From positions 230,645 to 294,644 of the forward strand of contig MEHQ01002400.1 in the NCBI GenBank assembly GCA_008828725.1: 64,000 bases of DNA. Reading direction: 5' to 3'. This stretch comes from Saccharina japonica. Taxonomy: Eukaryota; Sar; Phaeophyceae; Laminariales; Laminariaceae. The position numbers were made by a program, and so were the translations under genes. Shown here piece after piece: positions 18,906-30,500 of this stretch (its first letter is position 1; each line of letters begins with the position of its first letter). Below the pieces are notes generated by a model. It searched no databases and had not been told where the DNA came from. It worked only from the letters and a program-made list of their open reading frames with translations.

Positions 18906-20563
18906 ATAGAAATTTGCCAGACCCACGTTTTCGCACTTTTGTCATGGTATTAATGATACCCCCGTTTCCCCTGTATTGTTGTGGAGGCGTTACTATTTGT
19001 ATATTCCTCTGAGAAGACGAATACTTGCCCTTTCCTGCTCAGAACTTCTGGAAAGGCAAGGAACCGCTAATAATATGAACCAAACACGTGTGAGTGCGAG
19101 TGATTGAGAGTAACCAGGGTGAACCTGCACAGTAGTCGGGTTTGCCCCATACTGCCTAAACTATTGTATGGCGCCGCGGCCGTAAGGTCGTGGCTTATCT
19201 TCACAATAATTCACCAATGATTCATGTAGTTGGCTGGCTGACTATAAGTCGCCGACTAGGTATTTAGTTGGCTGGCTGACTATATGTCGCCGACTATTTA
19301 TTTATTGGCTGGCTGACTGTAAGTCGCTGATAGTGGTATAGTTGGCTGGCTGACTATAATTCGCCAACTAGTTGCAGTTATGCCGTTACAGTTATCTATA
19401 GTTGGCTTATCTTCGCACTTTTCACCAGACACAGAAAACAAAAATCAGGCGGGGAAAACACACACACAAAGCTTCTTTTTTTTCTCGCTTTTTATACCGG
19501 GATTCTGAACGAAAAACCGTCGATCCCCAAGGTCGACAGTCTATTTCCAATCCGTTAGGCCACAAATCTCTTGGACAGAAAAACCGCGTCATACAAGTAA
19601 AAACAGAACCAACAAGCTGAAACCAACAACAAAAAACTCAACCCCTAAAACCTTAAAGAATATAAATAAACTCTAGCCCCCCCCCCCATGCGAGGGTCTA
19701 TGGTCATACGACTACGGCCATGCATAAAAATGAAGTCCCCTCCCCCCCCGTCCCCGTCCCCGCCCGCCTCCCCAGGCATGCTATTAATAGCCACAACTGA
19801 AACCCCGACACCAATCGCCACCAGTTATAAAACTACGCCCCCACCCCCCTCTCATTCCCCTGTGTGGGTTTGTTTGCTTGACAATCGCCAACCTACACAG
19901 CCAACCCCCCAAGCAAATAGCTTAAAACCAACTGGCTAATTGTTGCTGCATTCCAATGTTACGTGTGTTAACGTCGACCAGGCTCATTCTTTCCTATAAC
20001 AGCACCACCCCCCCCTCCCTCTCACCACCACCACCACCACCACTCTCCCTTCCTCTCACTACCCTGCCCCGGCATGGTAGGGATGCGGGGGTCTACGGCG
20101 ATACGACTACAGCCATGCATGGCATGAGCATACCCCCCTCTCGCTGCTCTCGCCTACCCTGAAGTTGCATAGTATACCCATTGCTGTCTCTGACAGTGGC
20201 CACACCAGAAAAAATAAAATAAAATTGGACGCTGTCATCCATGTGCAAGAAACGTCCGCCTCACAATCGGGTCTCTGCAGGAGGCTGCCCACCCTTCACG
20301 CGACTGACTCGCCATACATATCACGTTTCGCTTCGCGCTTGGTGTGAGCAGTGCCTGCCCGGTCGGCAAAACCCCGACGTGCTCCGTTCCGACATTGTAC
20401 GGACGCGAGGGTCTATGGTCGTAATACTACGGCCATGCATGACAATGAGTACACACTCTCTCTCTCACCCCCCGCTCCGTCTCGAAAGGGATGCGTGGTC
20501 AACGGTCAAATGGCTAAGGCAAGCAACAAACGAGTACCCCCCCCCGCCCCCTCTACATCTCAC
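18906..20563. other. Stretch after the junction: minisatellite and repeat pieces, no exon found
   Basis: A 46-bp minisatellite at 19225-19372 (TTGGCTGGCTGACTATAAGT then CGCCGACTA, four units), then partial GCATGGCCGTAGTCG-family pieces at 19679-19750 and 20069-20150 (both inverted) and a full inverted member at 20375-20548, 16 bp from the donor of the last stomatin-like exon. The expected C-terminal exons of that gene were sought here and not found. Confidence 0.7.
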
Positions 20564-23500
20564 CTCCGCCTCGAGCCTGAGCTTTTCTTTGTTCGCTTTG
20601 GCCGCGTTTTGCACCTGGATTAACTTTCCCTCCGACTCGTTGATGAGCTGAATCTTCACCCCCTCCGATTGCAGCGTGTAGGCTTTTTTTTCTCCCTCTG
20701 CCGTCAAGACGCGCTCCCTACGAGGCGAGGTCATAGCATCAAAAGTGTCGGGAGCAAGGTTAGGGTTCAATAGGGGTAGGGCTGATAAGGGTCAGAGCGT
20801 AGCGCTGGCGTTTTTTAAAAAGATATTCTACGTTTGAAATCACACATTCAATTTCAATTTCAACTTCAATTGTTCGAATTCACTTATAATTTCAATTCTT
20901 TGATTTCACCCTTAACCTTCACTACTCTTTCTTCATTTGCGTTCTCGCTAAATTTTTATTCCCGTTCCCATTTTCAAATATAAGTATCAAGCGTCACGTT
21001 CGTCTTCAATATCAATTTAATTGTCGGTTTCACTTCCATGTGTTACATTCATAATTCATTTCGTGTATAAATCTCAAAAATTATTATCACTTCCAGCTTC
21101 ATTTTCACTTTTATTTTCATTTTCATTTGCCCTTTTATTTTCACTTTCATTTTCATTTTTACCTCCATTTTCACTTTAATTTTCATTTTCACTTTCACTT
21201 TTATGTTCATTTTCATTTTAATTTTCACCTTAATTTTCATTTTCGTCTTCACTTTCATTTTCACTGTCATCTTTAAATGTCACTTTCATGTAGCACTTTC
21301 AGTCTCCCATGTGTTTCACCTGCGGATCCGCTCGGCGGCGGCCTGCTTGTCCATGGCCTCACTAATCTGAGTATCGGGAGTGATCTCCGTAATCTCGTAA
21401 CGCTTCACCACCATGCCCCAGGCATCGGCAGCAGTCTGAAGGGTGTCTCGGATCATCGTGTTCAGCTGTGCCCTGCGTTTTATGTTATGTTATATCGCGC
21501 GGTAGCATAGAGGGGAGGAGGGGGGTAAGGGAAGGGGGGAGGTGGGCGAGAGGGGGTTGTGCTTCAGATTTCATGCATGACCGTAGTCGTATGATATGAC
21601 CATAGACCCTCGCACCCCTACAATGCCGGGACGGAGCATGGGTGGGGTGTGTTAATTGTCATGCGTGGCTAAGGTTGACCCCCTTAAGCCAACTTAAACC
21701 AAAAACGAAGCAACCCAAATCAATACGAAACCAAACCGAACCAACGCAACACGAAAATAAAAAAAATAAACCAAACTAAATAAACCGAATCGAAACAAAC
21801 GGAACCAAACCAAAACCAAGCCAAACCAAGCCAAACCAAACCAACCCAACCCAAAACTGAACCAGACCAACCTGAGACATGACCCAACCAAACCAAACCA
21901 AACCAAACAAAAAATCAAATCAAATCAAACAAACCATGCTAAACCAAAACCAGCCGAAAACCATACCAAACCAAACAAAAAACCAACTAAAACCGAACCA
22001 AAACCGAACCAAAACCAAACCAAAACCAAACCAAAACCGAACCAAAACTAAACCAAAAACAAACCAAAACCAAACCAAACCTAAACCGAACCACAACCAA
22101 ACCAAAACAAAACCAAATAAAACCATACAAAACCAAACCAAACCAAACCGAACCCCTACCCCCCCCCCCCCCCCCCCCCTGCGGCACTACTGTACATACT
22201 GACCTGGCGTGAAGAATCTCGTCCAACTCCAGCTCTCCTATGGACGCCCGCATGCTGGACTGAGCGTGCTGCCTCACGGCGTACAAGGGGTTGGCAGATC
22301 CGTACGCCGCCTGCTCGCACCATAAAAACCCCGACAACAACAACAACAACAACAACAGATAAAACAGTGGGGTATATATGTATTATATATCATGCCTCGA
22401 TTTAAGAGGGCGCACGTTAAGATGATAGACAGTACAGTTACTAAGGAGGCGTTTTCGGCCTGTTTGTACCACACCTCTCTTAAGTCGGGGCACACCTCTC
22501 TTCAATCGGGGTACCCGCTGTATCACACCATTTTCCAGAAGTGGCGTGTTTGTTGGCTCAGAGTGGTACATACAAGAGAGAAAAAAACTGCGGTGTCAGA
22601 GGATAATCTATACACCGCCTGCTCGTACCGTAGAAACCCCGACAACATCAACTACAGCAGCACAAGACCACTATATACAGCAGCGGTAATTGTATATATA
22701 CATGCATACAGAAGCGACAAAGCCTGCTCACACAGTAGAAACCCCGATAGAATCAAGTACAGCTGCAACACGAGACAAGTTTATTTGTGAAAAAAAAAAC
22801 AAAAAAAGCATACAGCAGCGGTAATTGTATATATACATGCATACAGAAGCGACAAAGCCTGCTCACACAGTAGAAACCACGATAGAATCAAGTACAGCTG
22901 CAACACGAGACAAGTTTATTTGTGAAAAAAACGTGAAAAAAACAAACAAACAAACAAACTGTGAGATCGAATTTCTTCCTCAAAATTAATCCTTGATACT
23001 CCCATCACGCGTGGTACGAGGGGTGTATCGTTTTTAGAGTGGTCTACAAAGCATCAGCAGTTAGCATGGACAGCAGAGACCAGAGTCAGAACAACAGCGG
23101 TAAAAACAGCGATAAAGCAAAAATGAATGCAGAAGCGAAAAAAAAACGACAATGGCGTGATGGTTGAGGTATTATTCTAAGAGTCTCATCTCTGGGGGCT
23201 GTCCGTGGCGTGATGATACGGTGCCAAAGCGTCGTGAAGTGATAGGATGTGTCATATCGATATGCCGATACACATACATATGCTATCATAAAATATAATA
23301 TCATCTTACCATAGCATATCATCAAGCTACCAACTTATGATACGTACAGCAGTGTCTCAAACTACCAGATCAATAAAATCGTACAGTACCATACGATACC
23401 TTGCCATACCATACCATACAATACCTTGCCACACCACACCACACCATACCATACCATACCATACCATACCATACCATACCATACCACACCATACCATACC

Positions 23501-26500
23501 GTAACATACCATAACATACCATACCATGCCATACCATACCATCAAACTACCAGATAATTAAAATCGTACAATACCAATACCATACCATACCATACCATAC
23601 CATCAAACTACCAGATTATTAAAATCGTACAATACCAATACCATACCATACCAAAAATATAATATCACACCAGATGTTATATCAAACTACAGGCAGGGTA
23701 TCAAGCTACAGTATATCATATCACACATATATCACGTGGTATCTATCAATCGTATACTATTAGTAGTATCATCACACCTTCTCGGGGTCGGTGAACTGCA
23801 CGTACAGGTTACCGCTGACCTCCACGCTAACGTTATCCTTCGTGATGGCGGCCTGGGGGTCGATCGCGATATTCCTCTCGCGCATATCAACCTTGCGAGA
23901 CAGGAAGGGGAGGAAGAGGAGGAGGAGGGGGGGGGGGGGGCGGGGGACTCATTTGTTGCTCGCCTCAGTCATTTGACCATTGACCACGCATCCCTTGCGA
24001 GACGGGGCGAGGGGGGGTGTACTCATTAGCCGCATCTCGTGCATGGCCGTAGTCGTATGACCATAGACCCTCGCACCCTTACAACGCCGGGACGGAGCAC
24101 GTTGGGCTTTCACCAACCAGGAAGGCATTGCTTGCACCAAGCGCGAAGCGAAACAAGAGGTGCTTGGCGAGTCGCATGTAGGGAAAGCGGTCCAATCAGT
24201 ATAATGCAGGTACAAGGTTTCACAAGTCGAATAGATCATTTACAGATCATACAGATCATCCAAATATAGATAATTTACAAATAGATAATCTACAGATAAA
24301 TCATCTACAGATACGTCATCCACAGATACATCATCTACCGATACATCATCTACAGGTACATCATCTACAGATACATCATCTACAGGTACAATCACCTACA
24401 GATTCATCACCTACAGGTACATCATCTACAGATAGATCATCTACAAATACATCATCTACAGGTAGATCATCTACAGATATATCATCTACAGACATACAAA
24501 TCATACAAATACACCATCTAGATCCCCACCTGCCCCAATGAGCTGCTGTGCAGGACCTGTGTAAGTACAGATCCAACCCAGGAAAACACGGTCCTAGACC
24601 ACGCACAATTACACGGCTCCCACCCGGCAACATGAGCTAAAGATTATACAGATCATACAGATCATACAGATCATACAGATCATACAGACCGTGACTACAA
24701 CTGCCCTGGTATATCTATAGATCATGACGTAGGAACCGACGAGCTATCCTCGGAGGTGTGGAAGGTCTAAGATTCAAGAGTGACTGACCCTGTATGCGAT
24801 TTTGTCGATGATGGGGATGGCGATGAACCAGCCAGGGTTCTCGATTGTCGATAGCTTTCCCAGTCGCTCGACAACCATTCTCTCCCCCGTTCACGCGAGA
24901 ATAAGAGAGAGGGTGGGTGGGTTGGGTTGGGTTGGGTTGGGTTGGGTTGGGTTGGGTTGGGTTGGGTTGTGGTGGTTGGGTAGGGGGTGGACGTGATGGG
25001 TGGTTTGGTGGTTTAGTTGGGTGGGGGGTCGCGTGGGGTTGGGTGGGTGGGTGGGTGGGTGGGGTTGGGTCTTGCACGGAACATATCAAAGTAATTTTCC
25101 AAACTGAAATTAGTGCAAGACACAGCTTGCCAGACATGAGAATTTGAGCCTGGCCCAAAACAAAAATGCGTTTACGTTGGGTCCGACTTCGAAGCCATCG
25201 AAGCCACGGAGTTGTAAGACAGGCACCCAGGGTGTTACTAATCGACTGCTGGGCGCTCACACTATAATAGACGGATACTACTGGCCGCACTTCTCATATT
25301 AGTGGCCGCAATACCCGTGATGACAAAAAAAAAAAAAAAACATCAACAACAACAGCGCCAACGACATCACCAGCACTACCACCACCACCAATACTAAAAC
25401 CGACACGTGATAACAAAAAAAAGCGCAACACCAACAACAACAACACAACACCCACAACAACAACCGAGGAGAAGGATCTCAGCTAGGGGAAAATAAAATA
25501 AAACAAAAACAACTATCTACTGCATGTGCAGTAATAATCCGAGTCTTTGTTTAGTAGAGGGTATATCTACCCGGGTACCTACCCGAGTATGACTAACATA
25601 ATCAGGTTCAGTACCCGGGTACCTAGTCAAGTACGACCAACACCATCAGGTTTGGTACCCGGGTAACTACCCGAGTATGACCAACACAATCGTATTTGGC
25701 ACCCGGGTACCTACCCGAGTAATACCAACACAATCAGGTTTGTTACCCCGGTACCCACCCGAGTATGGCCAACACAATCAGGTTTGGTATCCGGGTACCC
25801 TTGAGAATGTACAAAGTACCCTACTAAACACACTATTTGAATCTTCCAAACCTCGTACAGATCATATAGACCATTCCCACTCCATGCTCTAGATCTTTCA
25901 GGACAGATATAATCCTGATTTGTATGATCTGTATGATCTGTATGATCCAGCTCATGTTGCCGGGTGGGAGCCGTACAACCTGCATGATCTAGGACACATT
26001 TCCTGGCTTGGATGTGTACAATGCAGATCCTGCAGAACATACCCATAACGGCAGGTGAGGATCTAGATGATATATCTACAGATGATCTATCTGATCTGTA
26101 GATTATCTATCTGTATATGATTTATCTGTAGATGATGTAACTGTAGAGGATCTATATGTACATGATCTATCTGCAGATGATATATCTGTAGATGATCTAC
26201 CTGTAGATGATAAATCTGTAGATGATCTATCTGTAGATGATCTATCTTGTATATGATATATCTGTAGATGATCTATCTGTAGATATATGATATATCTGTA
26301 GATGATATATACCTATAAACGATCTGTCTGTAGATTATCTATCTGTAGATGATCCATCTGTAGATGATCTGTCCGACGTGTCTTATGTAACAATATTTCG
26401 AGATGAGCAAATTCACCTGGGGGCACACGTTGATGACCCGGTTTTGGTAGCTAACTGGCCAAGTGTCGTGCACTCCTGCCCCGCTACTCCCGCCCCAACC

Positions 26501-26620
26501 CCCCCCCCTCCCCCGTCGACGCCAAAGCGATAAGAAAGAGCGCGGCTCTGCTGTTGCATCGGTAGCGACAGGTGCTGACGAGAGACTAGTGGAGGAGCGA
26601 CTCCCGACCCTGCTAAGAAG
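20564..26620 (-). CDS. Stomatin-like (SPFH/band-7) protein, probably mitochondrial SLP2 type; 5' end unresolved, 3' exons missing
   Basis: Recognised minus-strand exons: about 26620-26417 (5' limit unsure), 24881-24789, 23891-23778, 22310-22204, 21472-21320 and 20717-20564. The phases join cleanly. The spliced product follows stomatin-like protein 2: NRVINVCPQ, then VVERLGKLSTIENPG, NVSVEVSGNLYVQFTDP, NPLYAVRQHAQSSMR, AAAERIRRER and a Glu/Lys/Ala-rich helix ending KEKLRLEAE. SPFH proteins scaffold membranes; SLP2 acts at the inner mitochondrial membrane with prohibitins. The N-terminal exon is Ser/Arg-rich and crosses a 10-C run at 26499-26508. A presequence-like stretch (RALSYRF) lies in another frame, so an indel in that run is possible. 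The last exon ends with a good donor (GAG/GTGAGA), but no continuation exists before the repeat junction at 18605, so the conserved C-terminal part is absent. Confidence 0.85.
20820..21300. repeat. (TTTTCA)-type low-complexity tract
   Basis: Degenerate ATTTTCA/TTTTCAC repeats filling most of the intron between stomatin-like exons ending 21320 and starting 20717. Confidence 0.8.
21541..22180. repeat. Partial dispersed repeat and (AACCAAACC)n tract
   Basis: 21541-21642 is a 3'-half member of the GCATGGCCGTAGTCG family. 21690-22155 is a degenerate AACCAAACCAAAAC array, purine/C-only on the plus strand, ending in a C-run at about 22159-22180. All of it lies in the intron before the exon that starts at 21472. 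Confidence 0.8.
22307..22930. repeat. Tandem copies of a splice-acceptor-containing segment
   Basis: On the minus strand, the sequence around the acceptor of exon 22310-22204 (GTCGGGGTTTTTATGG, then GAGCAG/GCGG) recurs at about 22616-22645, 22728-22765 and 22857-22895 (for example GTCGGGGTTTCTACGG, then GAGCAG/GCGG). The last two belong to a 133-bp direct duplication (22675-22799 and 22808-22930). They lie upstream of the real exon in the same intron. Confidence 0.7.
23380..23660. repeat. (ATACC)n satellite
   Basis: Pentanucleotide array with two longer direct units containing ATCAAACTACCAGAT and TTAAAATCGTACAATACC. Intronic, between stomatin-like exons starting 22310 and ending 23778. Confidence 0.9.
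23928..24122 (+). repeat. Dispersed short repeat, GCATGGCCGTAGTCG family
   Basis: Full-length member: G-run, ACTCATTTGTTGCTCGCC, TGACCATTGACCACGCATCC, GCATGGCCGTAGTCGTATGA, ATAGACCCTCGCACCC, GCCGGGACGGAGCA. It starts 37 bp upstream of the acceptor of the exon at 23891. Confidence 0.85.
24230..24680. repeat. Composite repeat: ATCTACAG satellite around a 120-bp core
   Basis: 24235-24520 is a satellite of CATCTACAGATA and ACATCATCTACAGGT units. 24525-24655 is a core (GATCCCCACCTGCCCCAATG, GCTGTGCAGGACCTG, CAGATCCAACCCAGGAAAAC, GGCTCCCACCCGGCAACATG). After it comes (ATCATACAG)n. Related composites are at 25925-26380 and 41560-41945, both inverted relative to this one. Confidence 0.75.
24913..25075. 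repeat. (GGGTT)n and GGGTGG-rich tract
   Basis: About ten GGGTT units followed by TGGGTGGG repeats, just upstream (on the minus strand) of the stomatin-like exon at 24881. On the minus strand this is AACCC/CCCAACC, a polypyrimidine-like tract before the acceptor. It is not the canonical TTAGGG telomere repeat. Confidence 0.85.
25560..25810 (+). repeat. Minisatellite, about 46-bp unit, five copies
   Basis: Units contain ACCCGGGTACCTACCCGAGT and ATGACCAACACAATCAGG. Intronic. Preceded by AACAACAAC-rich simple sequence at 25320-25460. Confidence 0.85.
25925..26380. repeat. Composite repeat: core (inverted) plus GATCTATCTGTAGAT satellite
   Basis: Core at about 25940-26065 (CTCATGTTGCCGGGTGGGAG, TTGGATGTGTACAATGCAGA, CCTGCAGAACAT) followed by roughly 20 units of ATCTGTAGATGAT to 26380. 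It ends about 40 bp from the donor of the first recognised stomatin-like exon. Confidence 0.75.
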
Positions 26621-26644
26621 GAACGAAACGACACATCGGGGGTA

Positions 26645-28160
26645 AAAGAGTAACGGCAAGGGCAAGGGTAAGGGTAAGGGTATGGGTAAGGGTAAGGGTA
26701 ATGGTAAGAGTAAGGGTATGGGTAAGGGTAAGGTAGGAGTAAGGTTAAGGTACGAGTAAGGGAAAGGTAGGATTACGGGTAAGGTACGAGTAAGGGTAAG
26801 GGTAGGTAAGGGAGGGAGTGAGGGTAAGCGCCAGAGTTGCGTTAAGAGTAAGGGTACAGGCGATGGTAAGGTAGGAGTAAGGGTAAGGTTACGAGTAAGG
26901 GAAAGGTTAGAAGGAGGGCGAGGGTAAGCGTAGGGACAACGGGAGGGTAATGAGAGAAGTAAGAGTAAGGGTGGGAGTAAGGGCGAGGGTAAGGGTAGGA
27001 GTAACGGCAAGGATCAGGGGAGGAGTAAGGGTAAAGGTAAGGATGAGGGGAGGGTAATCGTAGGAGCAAGGGTAGGAGATAGGGGGAGGGTGGGATTAAG
27101 GGTAGCGTTAGGAGTAAGGGAAAGGAGAGGAGAAAGGGCAAGGATCATCGTAGGAGTAAGGCTAATGATAAGGACAAGGGAAGGGGAAGCGTGGGAGGAA
27201 GGGCGGGAGAAACGGTGAGGGTAGAAGCAACGATAGCGTTAGAAGTACTATAAGGGCAAGGGCAGATGTAAAGGTGGGGTTAAGAGTAAGGGTAAGGATA
27301 GGAGAAAAGGCAACAAAAGAGAAGGAGTAAGGATAACGGCAAGGGTAGGAATAAGGGCAATGACATGAAGGTCAGGGTTAGGACTAGGGTAAGGGAAAGG
27401 CTAGGAGCAAGAGAAAGCATGACGGTGGGAGCAAAGAAAGAGGTAAGGACAAGGGAAGGGCAAAGACAAGGTAACGACAAGGGAAAAAGTAAGCGTAAGG
27501 GTAGGAGCAAGGGCGAAGCTACGAGAAAAAGGAAAGGAAACTAAGATAAGAGCAAGGACAAGGGGGGAGTAAGGGTAGGAGTGAGGGTAGGAGTAAGGGC
27601 AAGGGAAGAACAGACGGCAGGGATAGCAGGAGTAAGGGCGAGAACAAGGGTAGGATTAAAGACAGGGTAAATACAAGGACAGAGTAAGGGTGGGATCAAG
27701 GGTAACAGTAGCAGTACGGGTAGGAATAGAAGTAGGGGGCAGGGTAGCTGTAGGAGTCGGGGCAAGGATAAGGTTATAGGAGTAAGAATATGGGAAACGA
27801 CAAGGGACAGGCAAAGGTAGGAGTAAGGGTAGGAGCAAGAGAAGCAGCAGGCGTAGGGTTGGGGATGATGGCAAGCGTCAGGGTAGGAGTATGGCAAGGG
27901 CAAGGGTAGGATTGGGGACAGCGTAAGGGTAATGATGGGTGATAATACGGGATAGGATAAGGGAATGGCAAAGTTAGGAGCAAGCGTAGGAGTAAGGGTA
28001 AGGGTAGGAGAACGGGAAGGGAGTAAGGGCAAGGGCAAGGGTAGGATTCAGGATAAGGGAGAGGAAAGGGTGGTGAGACAGGGCTCAAATCAGGAGAAAT
28101 AGCAAGGGTATGAGTGGGGATACGTTTAGCAATAAGGGTGAGGGTTAGGGAATAATTCGG
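26645..28160. repeat. 1.5-kb purine-rich (GGGTAA)-type degenerate array
   Basis: Almost only A, G and T (very few C) on the plus strand, with AAGGGTAAGG and GGTAGGAGTAAGGG units. The minus strand, the sense strand of the neighbouring stomatin-like gene, is a very long CCCTTACCC pyrimidine tract ending near TTCCTTCTTAGCAG at 26620. The hexamer GGGTAA is not a permutation of TTAGGG. Confidence 0.85.
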
Positions 28161-30500
28161 CCTTCGACGACTGTGCAAACCCAGGAACGAGGATGCTCTG
28201 CGCCGACTGGGACGAGATGGTGCTACTTGCTGTTGGCTACATTTGGGTTCTTGCTGCTGCATGGTAACTTCCGACTGTTCTCGTCATCTCGTCGGATGTG
28301 ACTATATAATGTGAACCGCATCGACGATCGCTCCGCGCTTCCCGGCGTCCATACGACGGAGCTGTTCTGGAAACATGCGGAAGCGGCAGAGCTTTCTCAA
28401 AGTTCGCGCATGGTCCCACGTACATGCCTTCGCTCGATGCAAACCCCGAATGCCATATCCGACGAACTGTTATCTACGAGTACACACGTTTGATTGTTCG
28501 TTCATCAGAGACTACTTGTTGTGCGTGATGATGCAATCCATACATTGAGAGTTTGGCGTATTTGACAGCAAGAAGGGGAGGGGATAGATAATGGGGCGGC
28601 TCCGTTCCCAAGCGCAATCGCGCACTGTTCTTGGCACGTAGAATAGCAGCAGTAGTTGGAGAGTGCAACATAGAAAACAGCACGCTCTGAATTGAGGTTT
28701 TGGAGCACCTGATGAGGCAGAAAATGACAACATCGTTCCTACTTTAGTACTTTAGTGGCTGCTGCTGTGCTCCCTGGGGTCAACGTGTCGAGATGTGCAC
28801 AAACACACCAGCGACAGCAGTCAGTGTCTAGTGCCACCTTGCTAGCTCGCGACTCCCGCAGTGGGCTTCCTCATCCACAACTCTCGACACAGCACAGCAC
28901 ACAATCGCAGTGGGGGCTGATTTACACAGCACAGAAAGACACACCGCACCGCACGTGCCATATCATACCTCTTGCCGCGACCGATAGAAAACGTCTGCTG
29001 CTGCTGCTGCTGCTGTTGCTCGTGTTCCTGGTGCTGGTGCTGCAGCTGGTGGCGACGCCTGACGAGGCGGCTTGTGCAAGGCGAGAACCCACCACGGCAA
29101 CGCCACGCAAGGCGAGCCCTGCACCGTGCCGGTTAGCTGTTGTTCGAATCATCATTCCTTTTGTGAGGTGGCTGATCGGGAGTGCAACTGAGTGTGTGCT
29201 GAGTGCTGAGACAGTGCTTCCAGCTCTCAAGTCTCTAATCAGCAGAGGTTTTCACAAAAAATAGGAGGGCTTTTTTGTACAGGGGGAAATGTCAGATTCG
29301 GTACCCGCCGCAGAGACCAGGGCGCAGAACGGTTCCAGGGAGCGCGCAAGGATACGAAAGATACCTCCTTCTAGAACGTTAGACGCCTTGCTGTCCTTGC
29401 GTCTTGCGATCCTGGTATGCGCGTATGACGGTTATGGCGATGCGTATAAATGCAAACACGAGACACAACAACAACATGATTCGCAGAAGAGGATCCAAAA
29501 CGAAGACGAAAAGCGACAACGACACCCACGTCAGAAAAACGCGGGAACGCACGAAGCAACCGTACGCCAGAAACGCGCGCTACAAATTACCCGCCAAGAG
29601 ATCACCCGCCGAAACTTAATCACGAAACGTCTCACAGCAGCAACAACAAATAGAGACAGAGCGCGCGCTGGGGACATGATACTGTCGGTTTTGCCCACGA
29701 CGCAGCCACGCCAAACCAGTATGATGTGCTGTATGTGCTGTAGCCACTGTCGACTCGAGTCGCGTTGTCCCTGCGTCTGGATTTTTTCCACTTACCTGTA
29801 CGCCGCCGCTACATTATTATTAACATGATATTGTTTCTTCTACAAACAGTACTACTTCCTGCTACGGCTGTACTTCGCCTTTACTGCTGCTACGACAATA
29901 CTAACCGCACCTGGTAACGCCACATCTTGCTCACATCCTCGATTGATAGTGGGTCTACTTTGCTTTTAGTTTTCGTTTTTAACGCGGTTTCGAACTCCCG
30001 GTACATCGTTCAAAAACAAACAACCGGGGTTTGGTCGGGGGCCGGGGAGGTTGTTGGTGGCCCGGGAGCGGAAAACCCCCCCCCCCCCCCCACTCCCCAC
30101 CCCCAATCCCCCCAACTCCTCCTCACTCGTGGGCATTTTCAGATCCGTTGTAGTATGGAAAACGCACGCTGTTCCCGGGCCGTGACCGGTATACTGTGCG
30201 CGACAGCAGATAATAATCTCCTATTTTAGCTAAGGCTCGTGGCATATTGTGGTGTCAATTATAAGTCCTTTGGGCCACCCAACACCCAATCTAAGCTTTG
30301 TAACACAACGTTGAGTATAGCTATTAAAAGCTATTTTATAGAGTTTAGAGAGAGAGGTGTTCCTCGTTGAGCACAAATGCTTAGCTCTATCTACTGTAAA
30401 TCCTTGAATTTACAAAAATCTCAGCCTGAAAATATAAACTCCTCAATTCCTAGCACGTGTCGCGTACTGCTGTTGTATGCCCGTTTGGAACCGACGATAT
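28161..30500. other. Intergenic stretch without a recognisable gene
   Basis: Contains a (CTG)n run at about 28995-29050 that creates a Leu-rich frame, a C-run at 30077-30093, and at 30140-30210 one isolated unit (GTAGTATGGAAAACGCACGC, CGGGCCGTGACCGGTA) of the array at 30880-31590. Plus-strand frames of 169-179 codons at 28755 and 29289 lack domains and have simple-repeat composition. I call no gene. Confidence 0.6.

Noticed and set aside
26645-28160. Interstitial telomere or chromosome end
   Set aside because: The unit is GGGTAA-like and degenerate, not a permutation of TTAGGG or TTTAGGG, and coding genes continue on both sides.
26339-28262. Several Pro/Leu/Ser/Thr-rich minus-strand frames of 70-220 codons
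   Set aside because: Translation of the CCCTTACCC array; only the final part near 26417 belongs to the stomatin-like gene.
28755-29828. Plus-strand frames of 169 and 179 codons
   Set aside because: Composition follows CTG and other simple repeats; there is no domain, no splice context and no homology I recognise.
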